Shown: piece by piece, positions 47,084 through 58,012 of the stretch
Numbering within the stretch: the first letter of the stretch is position 1
Layout of the letters: every line of letters begins with the position of its first letter
Origin: Microbacterium sp. 1.5R
GTDB taxonomy: Bacteria; Actinomycetota; Actinomycetes; Actinomycetales; Microbacteriaceae
Assembly (NCBI RefSeq): GCF_007667425.1
Contig: NZ_VDRC01000002.1
Span: forward strand, 124,001-188,000
Reading direction: 5' to 3'
Length of the DNA: 64,000 nt
Program-made: the position numbers and the translations under genes
The notes under the pieces: generated by a model
Seen by the model: only the letters and a program-made list of their open reading frames with translations
What the model was told of the DNA's origin: nothing
The model's database searches: none

Positions 47084-47899
47084 ATGCAGCGTCGCCACAT
47101 CATCGCCGGGATCGCTCTCGCGGCGACCGCCACCCTCGCCCTCGCGGGCTGCGCAGGCGGTGCCGGCGGATCGGGATCCGGCGACTCCGATGCCGACAAC
47201 GAATACGGTCTCGTGGACGCGGGCACCCTGACGGTCTGCTCCGACATCCCCTACCCGCCGTTCGAGTTCGAGGGCGGCGACAACGGCACCGGGTACACCG
47301 GCTTCGACATCGACCTCCTCGACGCGATCGCCAAGAAGCTCGACCTCAAGCTGTCGGTGCAGGATGTCGGTTTCGACGCTCTGCAGTCCGGCACGACCCT
47401 CGCGGCGGGTACCTGCGACGTGGGCGCATCGGCGATGACCATCACCGACGAGCGCAAGGCGAACCTCGACTTCTCCGACCCCTACTACGACTCGCTCCAG
47501 TCGCTGCTCGTGCGCACCGACTCGGGCATCGAGTCGATCGAGGACCTCGACGGCAAGAACGTCGGCGTGCAGCAGGGCACCACGGGTGAGGCCTACGCCA
47601 ACGAGAACGCCACCGGAGCGCAGATCGTGCAGTACCCCTCGGACGGCGAGCTGTGGCCGGCGATGCAGGCAGGGCAGATCGACGCGATCCTGCAGGACCA
47701 GCCGGTGAACCTCGAGCACGAGAAGGCCGACAGCGCCTATGAGATCGTCGAGGAGTACGACACCGAGGAGTCCTACGGCTTCGCCTTCGCCAAGGGCGAG
47801 AAGGACGCACTGGTCGACGCGGTCAACGGCGCCCTCGAGGAGCTTCGCGACAGCGGCGACTACCAGACGATCTACGACACCTACTTCACGGCGAACTGA
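47084..47899 (+). CDS. Amino-acid ABC transporter substrate-binding lipoprotein
   Basis: 271-residue periplasmic-binding-type (SBP_bac_3) lipoprotein. The signal peptide ends in LALAGC with lipidated C23. LTVCSDIPYPPFEFEG and GFDIDLLDAIAKKLDLKL are the family's ligand-lobe stretches, and GTCDVGASAMTITDERK the hinge region. This points to polar amino acids such as glutamine, glutamate or arginine. TAGGAGCTGAC-like site (ATCAGGAGC) precedes ATG 47084. First gene of a three-gene importer operon. Confidence 0.9.
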   Translation: MQRRHIIAGIALAATATLALAGCAGGAGGSGSGDSDADNEYGLVDAGTLTVCSDIPYPPFEFEGGDNGTGYTGFDIDLLDAIAKKLDLKLSVQDVGFDALQSGTTLAAGTCDVGASAMTITDERKANLDFSDPYYDSLQSLLVRTDSGIESIEDLDGKNVGVQQGTTGEAYANENATGAQIVQYPSDGELWPAMQAGQIDAILQDQPVNLEHEKADSAYEIVEEYDTEESYGFAFAKGEKDALVDAVNGALEELRDSGDYQTIYDTYFTAN

Positions 47900-47935
47900 C
47901 CCGGCGGCAGGCAAGGGATCCGGAGGACCTTGACA

Positions 47936-48733
47936 ATGGCGTTGAGGCGCACCACGAAGCAGAAGCTCTACCGGTACATCGTCTACGCGGTGCTGATCGC
48001 GATCGTCGTCTGGGCGGCCGTCTCCACCAACTGGGCGAAGATCGGTCCGCTCTTCTTCAACCCTGAGGTCGCGGCGAAGATGTTCCCCGGGATCATCACC
48101 ACCGCACTCGTCAACACGATCTGGTTCACCATCGTCGCGTTCGCCGGCGGCCTGTTGCTGGGCATCTTCCTCGCGTTGCTGAAGCTGTCGAGCATCGGAC
48201 CGTTCCGGTGGATCGCGACGGCCTGGATCGAGCTGTTCCGCGGCCTTCCCGCCATCCTGACGATCTTCGGCGTCGCATTCATCGTGCCGATCGCCACGGG
48301 TATTCGCGGGCAGGAGCTCGGTGGGCCCGTGGTGCTCGGTCTCATCGGATTGATCCTGGTCGCCTCTGCATACATGGCCGAGACGATCCGCGCCGGTCTG
48401 CAGGCCGTGCCGAAGGGTCAGACCGAGGCGGCCCGTTCGTTGGGAATGTCGCCCATGAAGACGACCTTCTGGATCGTCGTCCCCCAGGGCTTCCGCATCA
48501 TCATCCCGCCGTTGACCAACGAGTTCGTGCTGCTGCTGAAGGACACCTCGCTGCTCTTCATCGCGGGTGCGTTCATCTGGTCGAAGGAGCTCACGACGTT
48601 CGCGCGGGACGCGACGACCCAGAACTCCAACGCGACGCCGCTGATCATGGCGGCGATCCTGTACCTGATCGTGACGATCCCGCTCACACGTTTCACCGCG
48701 TATCTCGAGCGGCGGATGGCGAGGCAGCGATGA
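47936..48733 (+). CDS. Amino-acid ABC transporter permease
   Basis: HisM/GlnP-type inner-membrane subunit, 265 residues with about five to six helices. The coupling-helix motif is [21 protein letters not shown] (the EAA loop), and [11 protein letters not shown] is a family hallmark. ATG 47936 is chosen because GGAGG lies nine bases upstream; TTG 47930 would be too close. Coupled to the ATPase by ATGA overlap. Confidence 0.9.
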   Translation: MALRRTTKQKLYRYIVYAVLIAIVVWAAVSTNWAKIGPLFFNPEVAAKMFPGIITTALVNTIWFTIVAFAGGLLLGIFLALLKLSSIGPFRWIATAWIELFRGLPAILTIFGVAFIVPIATGIRGQELGGPVVLGLIGLILVASAYMAETIRAGLQAVPKGQTEAARSLGMSPMKTTFWIVVPQGFRIIIPPLTNEFVLLLKDTSLLFIAGAFIWSKELTTFARDATTQNSNATPLIMAAILYLIVTIPLTRFTAYLERRMARQR

Positions 48734-49485
48734 CCACCGACCTGATCGACGTCCACGCCCCGGCGATCGATGTGCAGGGGCTCGTGAAGACGTTCGGCGA
48801 CAACGAGGTGCTCAAGGGCATCGACCTGACCGTCACCGGGGGTGAGGTGGTGTGCGTGATCGGCCCGTCGGGCTCCGGCAAGTCGACCCTGCTGCGCTCG
48901 GTGAATCTGCTCGAGGAGCCGACCGACGGCAAGATCTTCATCGAGGGGATCGACATCACGGACCCCGATGTCGACATCGATCGGGTGCGCACCCGCATCG
49001 GGATGGTGTTCCAGAGCTTCAACCTGTTCCCGCACCTGAGCGTGCTCGACAACCTGACGATCGCCCAGCGGCGGGTGAAGAAGCGCAACAAGGCCGAGGC
49101 CGAGAGGGTCGCGCACGAGATGCTCGGCCGCGTCGGGCTGGCCGAGAAGGCGAAGGCCTTCCCCGGTCATCTCTCTGGCGGGCAGCAGCAGCGCGTCGCG
49201 ATCGCGCGGGCGCTGTGCATGAACCCCGACATGATGCTGTTCGACGAGCCCACCTCTGCCCTCGACCCCGAGCTGGTCGGCGAGGTGCTGCAGGTCATGC
49301 GCTCGCTCGCCGACGAGGGCATGACGATGCTCGTCGTGACGCACGAGATGGGCTTCGCCCGTGAGGTGGGCTCGCGCCTCATCTTCATGGACGGCGGTCA
49401 CATCGTCGAGGAGGGCGACCCCCGCGAGGTGCTGGCGAACCCGCAGCATCCGCGCACGCAGGACTTCCTCTCGCGCGTGCTCTGA
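48730..49485 (+). CDS. Amino-acid ABC transporter ATPase
   Basis: GlnQ-like ATPase of 251 residues. Walker [11 protein letters not shown]-loop FQSFNLFPH, signature LSGGQQQR, Walker [13 protein letters not shown] and switch VVTHEMGFA are all intact. It closes the importer operon; a strong nested inverted repeat follows at 49511-49603. Confidence 0.93.
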   Translation: MTTDLIDVHAPAIDVQGLVKTFGDNEVLKGIDLTVTGGEVVCVIGPSGSGKSTLLRSVNLLEEPTDGKIFIEGIDITDPDVDIDRVRTRIGMVFQSFNLFPHLSVLDNLTIAQRRVKKRNKAEAERVAHEMLGRVGLAEKAKAFPGHLSGGQQQRVAIARALCMNPDMMLFDEPTSALDPELVGEVLQVMRSLADEGMTMLVVTHEMGFAREVGSRLIFMDGGHIVEEGDPREVLANPQHPRTQDFLSRVL

Positions 49486-49510
49486 CGTCGCACGTCAGCC
49501 CACCCCTCCC

Positions 49511-49603
49511 GAGACCCACCACGCACGCCGAAACCCACCAGCGCTGACGTCAGCACTGGTGGGTTTCGGCGTTCCGGGTGGGTCTCGATGTTCGTCGAGA
49601 CCC
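49511..49603. repeat. Nested double inverted repeat between convergent operons
   Basis: Inner perfect 16-bp stem (49526-49541 with 49556-49571) enclosing the palindrome GCTGACGTCAGC; outer 10-bp stem (49511-49520 with 49577-49586, GAGACCCACC/GGTGGGTCTC). A third 9-bp hairpin (49580-49588 with 49595-49603) competes for the outer right arm. Probably a two-way terminator. Confidence 0.75.
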
Positions 49604-49614
49604 GAGCCCACGGG

Positions 49615-49791
49615 TCAGTCGACCTCGACGACCTCGGCGTCGGCGTGGTGGCGCACCGAGTCGATGCCGTTCAGGGCTGCTGACTTCGAGGTGTAGCTCT
49701 CGCTCGTCGCGATGACCTCTCCGTTGCCCGCCTTGAGCCGGAATCGGTACCCGCCGGAGCGGTCTGCGTACAGCTCGAACTTGCCTGCCAT
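49615..49791 (-). CDS. YegP-like DUF1508 protein, single repeat
   Basis: A 58-residue protein with one DUF1508 unit: GKFELYADRSGGYRFRLKA, GNGEVIATSESYTSKSAA and GIDSVRHHA. E. coli YegP has two such repeats, so this is the half-length form common in actinobacteria. AGGA stands a normal distance before ATG 49791. Function unknown. Confidence 0.85.
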   Translation of the reverse strand: MAGKFELYADRSGGYRFRLKAGNGEVIATSESYTSKSAALNGIDSVRHHADAEVVEVD

Positions 49792-49879
49792 GAGGTGTCC
49801 TCCCACTCGGTCAGAGGGAGCGGCGTGCCCCCTCGCGATCACGGTATCCCGGAGTATCGGCTCAGGGATAGAGCGAAGA

Positions 49880-50955
<1,076 letters not shown>

Positions 50956-50959
<4 letters not shown>

Positions 50960-51750
50960 GACAGGGCCTTTCGATTGCCGCGCGCGACGCGGCCGATGAG
51001 GAGGAGAAGCAGGAAGACGAGCAGCAGGGCCAGGAGGGTGAAGATCGCCGGGGCGTACGGGTCCTGCTTCTGCACGACCACCATGGCGGTCTGGAAGACC
51101 TGACGATTGAGCAGCGACGCGATCGTGAACTCGCCGAGCACGACGGCGATCGAGATCAGGGAGGCTGCGAGCAGCCCCTGGCGCAGGTTCGGCGCGAGCA
51201 CCCTCAGGACGACGGTCGGCCAGCTCGCGCCCAGCGACCGCGCCGCCTCCGCGAGCGTGCGCAGGTCGGCGGCGTCGATCGAGGCCTGGATCGAGCGGTA
51301 GGCGAACGGGAGGACCGTGATCCCGTAGGCGAAGGCGAGTGTCCAGGTGCCGGTGCCGAGCGTGCGGCCGATCTGCAGGTAGATCGGCGCGAGACCCACG
51401 ACGAGCACGATGGCGGGTATCGAGATCGGCAGCAGCACGGCGAACTCGAACGCGGGCCGGAGCCGCCCGAACCGCAGATTGACGAGGATCATCGTGGGCG
51501 CGAGCAACAGCAGCACGATCGCGACCGTCACGATGGCGAGCACGAGCGAGTTGCCCAGGCCCATCCAGATCGGACGGATCGCCGCGGACTCCGCCGGGTC
51601 GAACAGCGCGGCCCAGCGCTCGAACCCGAGCGAGCCGTCGGTCTGGCGCAGCGTGTACAGGAAGGTCGAGATGAGCGGGATCGCGAAGAACGCGCCGACC
51701 GCGATGCCGATGACCCAGCGCGTCACGGGGGAGGGGGCGAGACGGTTCAC
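50956..51750 (-). CDS. ABC transporter permease 2
   Basis: 264-residue inner-membrane permease with six hydrophobic segments. The coupling loop is LAEAARSLGASWPTVVLRVL. The start GTG 51750 overlaps the stop of the preceding permease; the open frame upstream is inside that gene. PotC-like position in the operon. The hydrophobic C-terminus ends RGNRKALS. Confidence 0.88.
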
Positions 51751-52697
51751 GACTGCCACCTCGCTGCCCGGCGCTGGATGAGCGAGTAGAGGGCCATGAC
51801 GACTCCCACGATGACGATCATGCCGAGCGCGAGTGCGCCGGCGAGGTTCTCCCGACCGAGTACGGTCTCGCTGGTCAGCGAGGTGCGGATCTGCAGCGGC
51901 ACGATCTGCGACCCCTGGCTGGCGAGGGCGGCCGCCGTGGCGTACGACGAGAACGCATTCGCGAAGAGCAGCAGCAGGCTGGCGAGGAACGATGGGGCCA
52001 GGACCGGGATGCCGATGCGCAGCCAGAAGCTCGATCGGGTGCCGCCCAGGGTGAGGTTCGCCTCGGACCACTGCGGCTTCAGCGCCGCGAGAGCCGGCAT
52101 GAACGTGATCACCATGAGCGGGATCTGGAAGTAGATGTACGGCAGGATCAGTCCGGGCAGCTCGTAGAGCCAGGTGCCGTTCGCGTAGATGTCGATGCCG
52201 AACGCGTCCTGCAGGAAGAGCCTCAGCACGCCCTGGATGCCGATCGTCGCGATGAACGCGAAGGCGAGCATGACGCCGCCGAACTGCGCGAGCACACCGG
52301 CCGCGGCATCCACGGTCGAGCGCACCACGCCCTCCGGGTTCATGCCGAGCAGGGCGTAGCAGACGAGCGCCCCGACGACAGCGCCGACGACGGCGGTGAG
52401 GAGCGACAGCCCAGCCGAATTCGCGAAGGTCGTGAGGACGACGGGGTCTGCGAGCGCCGACACGTTGGTCCAGGTGAAATCGCCGTCCTTCGTGAAGAAG
52501 CCCGAGCCGATGGCGAGGACGGTCGGGACGGCGAGGAACAGCAGCACGTACGCGGCGAAGGGGACGAGTCCGAGCCAGGCCGCGGACGGCGCCGAGCGCG
52601 GGGCCCGCGACGCGGTCGCCGGCCCCGCGCCGTGCGGAGCGGAGGGGACGGGGGCGGATGCCGCAGCATCCGCCCCCGCTGCGATGGCAGTGGTCAC
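51747..52697 (-). CDS. ABC transporter permease 1
   Basis: 316-residue permease with six hydrophobic segments following a 45-residue Ala/Pro-rich cytoplasmic N-terminus. A PotB-like coupling stretch is LTLGGTRSSFWLRIGIPVL. The start GTG 52697 overlaps the binding-protein stop (GTGA). It pairs with permease 2. Confidence 0.88.
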   Translation of the reverse strand: MTTAIAAGADAAASAPVPSAPHGAGPATASRAPRSAPSAAWLGLVPFAAYVLLFLAVPTVLAIGSGFFTKDGDFTWTNVSALADPVVLTTFANSAGLSLLTAVVGAVVGALVCYALLGMNPEGVVRSTVDAAAGVLAQFGGVMLAFAFIATIGIQGVLRLFLQDAFGIDIYANGTWLYELPGLILPYIYFQIPLMVITFMPALAALKPQWSEANLTLGGTRSSFWLRIGIPVLAPSFLASLLLLFANAFSSYATAAALASQGSQIVPLQIRTSLTSETVLGRENLAGALALGMIVIVGVVMALYSLIQRRAARWQS

Positions 52698-53839
52698 TGG
52701 ACCGCCGCTGCCCACTTCTCACCGAGCAGCGTGCCGGCGTTCGTCGACTGCTCCTCGGTCGGGACGACCGTCTCGGCCGGGACCTCGGGGAGGGCTGCTG
52801 CGAGGTCGGCGTCGATCGTGCCGGCCTCGGTCATGGCATCCATGCGCGCCGGACGTGCGCCGCCGGCGAGCCAGAGGTTCTGCACCTCGTCGCTGTAGAG
52901 GAACTCCTGCCACAGGCGCGCGGCGGCGGGGTGCGGAGCGTCGACGTTCACGGCCTGGTTGTAGTAGCCGGCGTAGCCGGTGCCGTCGAACACGACGACC
53001 TTCCAGTCCTCGTTGTCGGCGACGTGGGTCGCGTTCAGGTAGTCCCAGTCGAAGACGACGGGGGTCTCGCCGCTCGCGATCGTCGCAGTGGTCACGTCGA
53101 CCTTGAGCATGTTGCCGGACTTCTGCAGCTCCGAGAAGAAGTCGATGCCCGGCTGGTAGTCGTCGAGCGAGCCGTCGGACTGCACGGTCGCGAGACCGAC
53201 GGCGGCGAAAGCCGCACCGGCCTGCGTGGGGTCGCCGTTGATGGCCACGGCGCCCTTGTAGTCGGCGCCGAGCAGGTCGTCGAGCGAGTCGGGCGCGGGG
53301 AACTTCGACGAGTCGTATCCGATCGACATGTACCCGCCGTAGTCGCCGACGAAGAGGCCGGTCGGCTCCTTGAGCGCGTCGGGGATCTCGTCCCACGTCT
53401 GCACCTGGTACGGGGCGAAGCGATCAGTGTTCTGCAGCGCGACCGTGAGGCCCAGGTCGAAGACGTCGGGCGCGGTGTCGAGGCCCTCGTTGGTCTCGGC
53501 GGCCTGGATCTCTTCGGCGCTGGAGACGTCGGGCGACGCCTCGTTGATCGTGATCTCCGGGTACTTCTCGGCGAAGAGGTCGATGATCTCTCCGTAGTTC
53601 GCCCAATCGCGGGGGAGGGCGATGACGTTGAGCTGGCCCTCGGCCTTGGCGGCCTCCTCGAGATCGGCGAGCGTGCCGAAGTCCTCGACGGAGGTGGCGG
53701 TCGCGGCGTCGACGGATCCGTCGGCCGAGCCGGAACCGGCGGCGTCGGCCGCACCGGAGCAGGCGGTCAGAGCGAAAGCCGCCGTGGTGACCAGGGCGAG
53801 GCCGGCGCCGATGCGAGCGTGGCGGGTGATGCGAGACAT
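52694..53839 (-). CDS. ABC transporter substrate-binding lipoprotein (polyamine/Fe3+ type)
   Basis: 381-residue lipoprotein with a signal peptide ending FALTAC and lipidated C27, then an Ala/Ser/Gly linker. The body resembles the AfuA/PotD-like solute-binding families (NVIALPRDWANYGEIIDLF; TVVFDWDYLNA-like PVVFDWDYLNATHV). The substrate could be polyamine, iron complex or an organophosphonate and is not decided. AGAGGA precedes ATG 53839; TAGGTT near 53893-53898 (minus) is a possible -10. Confidence 0.87.
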   Translation of the reverse strand: MSRITRHARIGAGLALVTTAAFALTACSGAADAAGSGSADGSVDAATATSVEDFGTLADLEEAAKAEGQLNVIALPRDWANYGEIIDLFAEKYPEITINEASPDVSSAEEIQAAETNEGLDTAPDVFDLGLTVALQNTDRFAPYQVQTWDEIPDALKEPTGLFVGDYGGYMSIGYDSSKFPAPDSLDDLLGADYKGAVAINGDPTQAGAAFAAVGLATVQSDGSLDDYQPGIDFFSELQKSGNMLKVDVTTATIASGETPVVFDWDYLNATHVADNEDWKVVVFDGTGYAGYYNQAVNVDAPHPAAARLWQEFLYSDEVQNLWLAGGARPARMDAMTEAGTIDADLAAALPEVPAETVVPTEEQSTNAGTLLGEKWAAAVQ

Positions 53840-54080
53840 GGGTGTCCTCTCGGTGGCCGGCGCTGTGTGCCGGTAATCGGGTTGCGAGAGGAACCTACGG
53901 CCCGGACGTTGCCGATCATGCGGGAGTGGGTGAACGAACGGTGTCCACTTCATTGCCGATCCGGTGCGGCGTATCGCGTCGTGACGACAGCAGTGCGCAG
54001 AAACGCAGGATGCCGGGCGCGACGCCACTCGGTGCGGGTGGCATCGCGGTCGCGACCGTACGGTCTGACATTCTGGAGGG
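53840..54080. other. Divergent promoter region
   Basis: Non-coding, between the binding-protein gene and the TauE gene. It holds a perfect 12-bp palindrome CGGTCGCGACCG (54047-54058) 22 bases before ATG 54081, a possible operator, and CATTCT six bases before a GGAGGG ribosome-site end. Confidence 0.4.
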
Positions 54081-54908
54081 ATGGACATCGGCAGTGTGCT
54101 CGGGCTGGAGCAGCTCACCTGGGGCACGCTGATTCTCGTCGTCATCGCCGCGTTCGCCGCCGGGTGGATCGATGCCGTCGTCGGCGGCGGCGGGCTGCTG
54201 CAACTCCCCGCGATGCTGCTCATCCCTGGCATCTCGCCCCTCCAAGCCCTCGCCACCAACAAGCTCGCGTCCGTGTTCGGCACCGCGACGAGCAGCGTGA
54301 CGTACTACCGGCGCGCGAAACCGGACATCCGCACCGCAGTGCCGATGGCGGCGATCGCGCTCGCCGGATCCTTCGGCGGGGCGGCCGTCGCCACGGTGCT
54401 TCCCGCGGCGGCGTTCAAGCCGATCATCGTCGTCGCCCTGCTCGTGGTCGCGCTGTTCACGGCGTTCCGCCCGCAGATGGGCGCTGCCACGAAGCTGCGG
54501 TTCTCCGGGCACAGGCACCACGTCATGGCGGGGGTGGCCGGACTCGTGATCGGCTTCTACGACGGGCTCATCGGCCCGGGAACGGGGACGTTCCTCGTCA
54601 TCTCGCTCGTGGCGTTGCTCGGCTACGACTTCCTTCAGGCGAGCGCCAAGGCGAAGATCGTCAACCTGGCGACCAACATCGGCGCCCTGCTGCTCTTCAT
54701 CCCGCACGGTGCCGTGCTGTGGCTGCTCGGCGGCATCCTCGCGGTCGCGAATGTCGCTGGCAGCTATCTCGGATCCCGGATGGCGATCTCGCGTGGCGCG
54801 ACGTTCATCCGCGTCGTGTTCCTGCTCGTGGTCGTCGCGCTCATCGCGAAGCTCGGCGTCGACGTGTGGAACGAGAACATCGTCCCGGCGATGGCGTCGC
54901 TGCGCTGA
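54081..54908 (+). CDS. TauE/SafE (TSUP) family permease
   Basis: 275-residue membrane protein with about eight hydrophobic segments, of the sulfite/sulfonate exporter family. AGWIDAVVGGGGLLQLPAML and IGFYDGLIGPGTGTFL are the two conserved repeats, followed by ATNKLASVFGT and AKIVNLATNIGAL. GGAGGG immediately precedes ATG 54081. The substrate is unproven; TSUP proteins move sulfite, sulfoacetate or related anions. Confidence 0.88.
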   Translation: MDIGSVLGLEQLTWGTLILVVIAAFAAGWIDAVVGGGGLLQLPAMLLIPGISPLQALATNKLASVFGTATSSVTYYRRAKPDIRTAVPMAAIALAGSFGGAAVATVLPAAAFKPIIVVALLVVALFTAFRPQMGAATKLRFSGHRHHVMAGVAGLVIGFYDGLIGPGTGTFLVISLVALLGYDFLQASAKAKIVNLATNIGALLLFIPHGAVLWLLGGILAVANVAGSYLGSRMAISRGATFIRVVFLLVVVALIAKLGVDVWNENIVPAMASLR

Positions 54909-54948
54909 CGTCGCCCCCGTCGCCACCTGCGCCGCCGTCGCCACGTGC

Positions 54949-55030
54949 GCCGAGACCCCGGGTTAGTGCCGAGACCCCGGGGTGCGGAGGTTCGCAGCCC
55001 GGGGTCTCGACGCTGGCGCGGGGTCTCGGC
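54949..55030. repeat. Nested double inverted repeat before aspS end
   Basis: Outer 12-bp stem GCCGAGACCCCG (54949-54960) with 55019-55030, inner 12-bp stem CGAGACCCCGGG (54970-54981) with 54998-55009. The two left arms are near copies, so arms may swap partners. Same build as 49511-49603; between convergent genes. Confidence 0.75.
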
Positions 55031-55075
55031 GGTTAGGGGCGGGGCGGGGCGAGGTCAGGGGCGGGGGAGCCGAGG

Positions 55076-56857
55076 TCAGGCCTCGTCGTCCTCCGGCTCG
55101 AAGTCGACGCCGGCCTCGGCGCGCTGCTCGGGCGTGATGGGCGCCGGCGCCGCGGTCAGCGGGTCGAAGCCGTTGCCCGACTTCGGGAAGGCGATGACCT
55201 CGCGGATCGACTCCGTCTTCGACAGGTGCTGCAGCACGCGGTCCATGCCCAGCGCGATGCCGCCGTGCGGCGGGGCACCGAACTTGAACGCATCGAGCAG
55301 GAAGCCGAACTGCTCCTCGGCGAGCTCGTCGCTGAGGCCCATGACCTCGAAGACGCGCTTCTGGATGTCTTCGCGGTGGATGCGGATGGATCCGCCGCCG
55401 AGCTCCGAGCCGTTGCACACGATGTCGTACGCGTAGGCGAGGGCCGACCCGGGGTCGGTGTCGAAGGTGTCCTCGAACTCGGGCTTCGGACCCGTGAACG
55501 CGTGGTGCACGGCGGTCCACGCGCCGGCGCCGACTGCGACGTCGCCCGAGGCGACGGCATCCGCCGCCGGCTCGAACATCGGGGCGTCGACGACCCACGT
55601 GAATGCGAACTCGGAGGCGTCAAGGTAGCCGAGGCGGCGACCGATCTCGACGCGCGCGGCACCGAGCAGTGCCCGGCTCTCCTTCGTGGCGCCGGCCGCG
55701 AAGAACACGCAGTCCCCGGGCTCGGCGCCGACGAACTCCGCGAGACCGGCCTGCTCGGCCTCAGAGAGGTTCTTCGCGGCGGGGCCGCCGAGCGTCCCGT
55801 CCTCGTTGAAGAGCACATATGCGAGGCCTCGGGCGCCGCGCTGCTTGGCCCAGTCCTGCCAGGCGTCGAGCTGCTTGCGCGGCTGGCTCGCGCCTCCCGG
55901 CATCCGCACCGCACCGACGTACTCGGCCTGGAACACCCGGAAGGGGGTCTCGGCGAAGTACTCGGTGGCCTCGACGAGCTCAAGGCCGAAGCGCAGGTCG
56001 GGCTTGTCGGAGCCGTACTTGGCCATCGCCTCGGCGTAGGTCATGCGCGGCAGCGGGGTCTGCACCTCGACGCCGATCGTCTTCCACATCGCGACGACCA
56101 GGCGCTCCATGAGCGCAATGACGTCTTCCTGGTCGACGAAGCTCATCTCGATGTCGAGCTGGGTGAACTCCGGCTGGCGGTCGGCGCGGAAGTCCTCGTC
56201 GCGGTAGCAGCGTGCGATCTGGAAGTATTTCTCCACCCCGCCGACCATGAGCAGCTGCTTGAACAGCTGCGGCGACTGGGGCAGCGCGTACCAGCTGCCC
56301 GGGTGCAGACGCGCGGGCACGACGAAGTCGCGGGCGCCCTCGGGCGTTGAACGCGTGAGGGTCGGGGTCTCGACCTCGGTGAAGTCCTCGGTGTGCAGCA
56401 CGTCACGGATCGCCTTGTAGACGTCGGAGCGCAGACGCAGAGCGGATGCCGCGGCGGGGCGACGCAGGTCGAGATAGCGGTACTTGAGGCGGGCCTCCTC
56501 ACCGACGTTCTCGGTCTCGGCGAGAGCAGTGGAGACCTGGAACGGGAGAGGGGCGGATTCGTTGAGCACCACGACATCGGATGCGATGAGCTCGATCTCG
56601 CCGGTCGGCAGGTTGGGGTTCTCGTTGCCGTCGGGGCGACGGGACACCTCTCCGGTGACCTTCAGCACGAACTCGTTGCGCAGCGGGCGGGCCACCTCTT
56701 CGTCGCGGATGACGACCTGGGCGATGCCCGATGCATCCCGCAGATCGATGAACGCGACTCCTCCGTGATCACGACGGCGATCCACCCACCCCGTGAGGGT
56801 GACGGTCTGGCCGATGTGCTCGGCTCGCAGGGAGCCGGCGGAGTGAGTGCGAAGCAC
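55076..56857 (-). CDS. aspS: Aspartyl-tRNA synthetase
   Basis: Class II synthetase of 593 residues, bacterial type with an inserted GAD domain. The anticodon-binding OB fold ([20 protein letters not shown]) comes first, then motif 1 ([18 protein letters not shown]), motif 2 ([20 protein letters not shown]) and motif 3 ([14 protein letters not shown]). Start GTG 56857 follows AGGAGG, which lies in a small palindrome GGAGGAATCCTCC. It stands alone on the minus strand. Whether it also charges tRNA-Asn cannot be decided. Confidence 0.96.
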   Translation of the reverse strand: MLRTHSAGSLRAEHIGQTVTLTGWVDRRRDHGGVAFIDLRDASGIAQVVIRDEEVARPLRNEFVLKVTGEVSRRPDGNENPNLPTGEIELIASDVVVLNESAPLPFQVSTALAETENVGEEARLKYRYLDLRRPAAASALRLRSDVYKAIRDVLHTEDFTEVETPTLTRSTPEGARDFVVPARLHPGSWYALPQSPQLFKQLLMVGGVEKYFQIARCYRDEDFRADRQPEFTQLDIEMSFVDQEDVIALMERLVVAMWKTIGVEVQTPLPRMTYAEAMAKYGSDKPDLRFGLELVEATEYFAETPFRVFQAEYVGAVRMPGGASQPRKQLDAWQDWAKQRGARGLAYVLFNEDGTLGGPAAKNLSEAEQAGLAEFVGAEPGDCVFFAAGATKESRALLGAARVEIGRRLGYLDASEFAFTWVVDAPMFEPAADAVASGDVAVGAGAWTAVHHAFTGPKPEFEDTFDTDPGSALAYAYDIVCNGSELGGGSIRIHREDIQKRVFEVMGLSDELAEEQFGFLLDAFKFGAPPHGGIALGMDRVLQHLSKTESIREVIAFPKSGNGFDPLTAAPAPITPEQRAEAGVDFEPEDDEA

Positions 56858-56973
56858 GGAGGATTCCTCCTGATCTGGGAAATGATGAACCCGCCCATTC
56901 TACGTGGGCGGGCATCGCCTCCCCTGTCCGCGGCATATCGGTCAGTAGGATCGCCACGACAGAAAGGCGCACC

Positions 56974-57348
56974 ATGGACTCCAACGGCATCTCCGACCTG
57001 TACGCATCGATCTTCTCGGGTACCACGGGGCTCATCGCCCTCGTCTTCTACATCCTCGTCGTCGCCGGACTCTGGAACGTATTCACGAAGGCCGGCTACC
57101 CCGGCATCCTCGCGATCATTCCCTTCGTCAACGTCATCTTCCTCGTGAAGATCGCCGGGATGTCCGGTTGGTTCGCCCTGCTCTACCTCATCCCCATCGT
57201 CGGATTCATCTTCGGCATCATCGTCGCCGTCAAGATCGGCGAACGATTCGGCAAGGGTGCGCTGTTCTCGTTCTTCCTGCTCTTCGTCTTCCCGTACATC
57301 GGCTACCTGATCCTCGGCTTCGGCGGATCGCGGTACAGCAGGATCTGA
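56974..57348 (+). CDS. DUF5684-like small membrane protein
   Basis: 124 residues with four hydrophobic segments (about 15-38, 43-60, 64-82 and 92-113). The stretch WNVFTKAGYPGILAIIPFVN with IAGMSGWFALL is typical of DUF5684/signal-peptidase-like membrane proteins, with no catalytic residues. AAAGG precedes ATG 56974. The next gene starts two bases after its stop. Function unknown. Confidence 0.78.
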   Translation: MDSNGISDLYASIFSGTTGLIALVFYILVVAGLWNVFTKAGYPGILAIIPFVNVIFLVKIAGMSGWFALLYLIPIVGFIFGIIVAVKIGERFGKGALFSFFLLFVFPYIGYLILGFGGSRYSRI

Positions 57349-57349
57349 C

Positions 57350-57979
57350 GTGCCGGCTTCGCGACTGCATCTCGTCCGCCACGGTGAGGTGCACAACCCC
57401 GCCCGCGTTCTGTACGGGCGGCTGCCCGACTACCACCTGAGCCGGGCGGGCCGGAAGATGGCCGCCGCAGCCGCCGATCACGTCGCCGGCCTCGATCGTC
57501 CGGTCTCCGCCCTGTTCTCCTCTCCGCTCGAACGCACGCAGGAGTCGGCCGAGCCCTTCGCGCAGCGCTTCGACCTGGTTCCCGAGATCGACGTGCGACT
57601 GATCGAGCCGGCGAACGTGTTCGAAGGCACGCAGATGAAGCGCTCGCTGATGAACCCGCTGAACTGGTGGCATCTGAGGCAGCCGTCGCTGCCGAGCTGG
57701 GGCGAGCCGTACACCTCGATCGCCGAGCGGATGACGGGCCTCATGGCTGAGGCGTGGCATGCCTCAGCAGGGGGCGACCTGGTCATGGTGTCGCACCAGG
57801 CGCCGATCTGGATCACCCACCTGCGGGTCGCCGGTCTGCCGCTGCGGCACGACCCCCGCACCCGCCGTTGCGCGCTGTCGAGCGTGACGTCGTTCGAGCT
57901 GGTCGGCGACGTCTGGCGCGAGGTCGCGTACGCCGAACCGGCCGCCACGGGCGGTGCGGTCGACGTCGGCGCCGTCTGA
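57350..57979 (+). CDS. Histidine phosphatase (phosphoglycerate-mutase-like) family protein
   Basis: 209-residue phosphohydrolase with LHLVRHGEV at the N-terminus (phospho-accepting H11), SSPLERTQESAEP, and VSHQAPIWI with the second histidine. GTG 57350 starts two bases after the previous stop. In mycobacteria a gene of this family precedes tlpA-ccdA-resB (remembered order Rv0525-Rv0529); here about 3.3 kb of other genes intervene. The substrate is unknown. Confidence 0.86.
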   Translation: MPASRLHLVRHGEVHNPARVLYGRLPDYHLSRAGRKMAAAAADHVAGLDRPVSALFSSPLERTQESAEPFAQRFDLVPEIDVRLIEPANVFEGTQMKRSLMNPLNWWHLRQPSLPSWGEPYTSIAERMTGLMAEAWHASAGGDLVMVSHQAPIWITHLRVAGLPLRHDPRTRRCALSSVTSFELVGDVWREVAYAEPAATGGAVDVGAV

Positions 57980-58012
57980 CGGCGCGCTCGCCGCGTGGGT
58001 GCGCGTGGGGCG

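Noticed and set aside
47930..47935. TTG start for the amino-acid permease
   Set aside because: Only three bases from GGAGG; ATG 47936 has better spacing.
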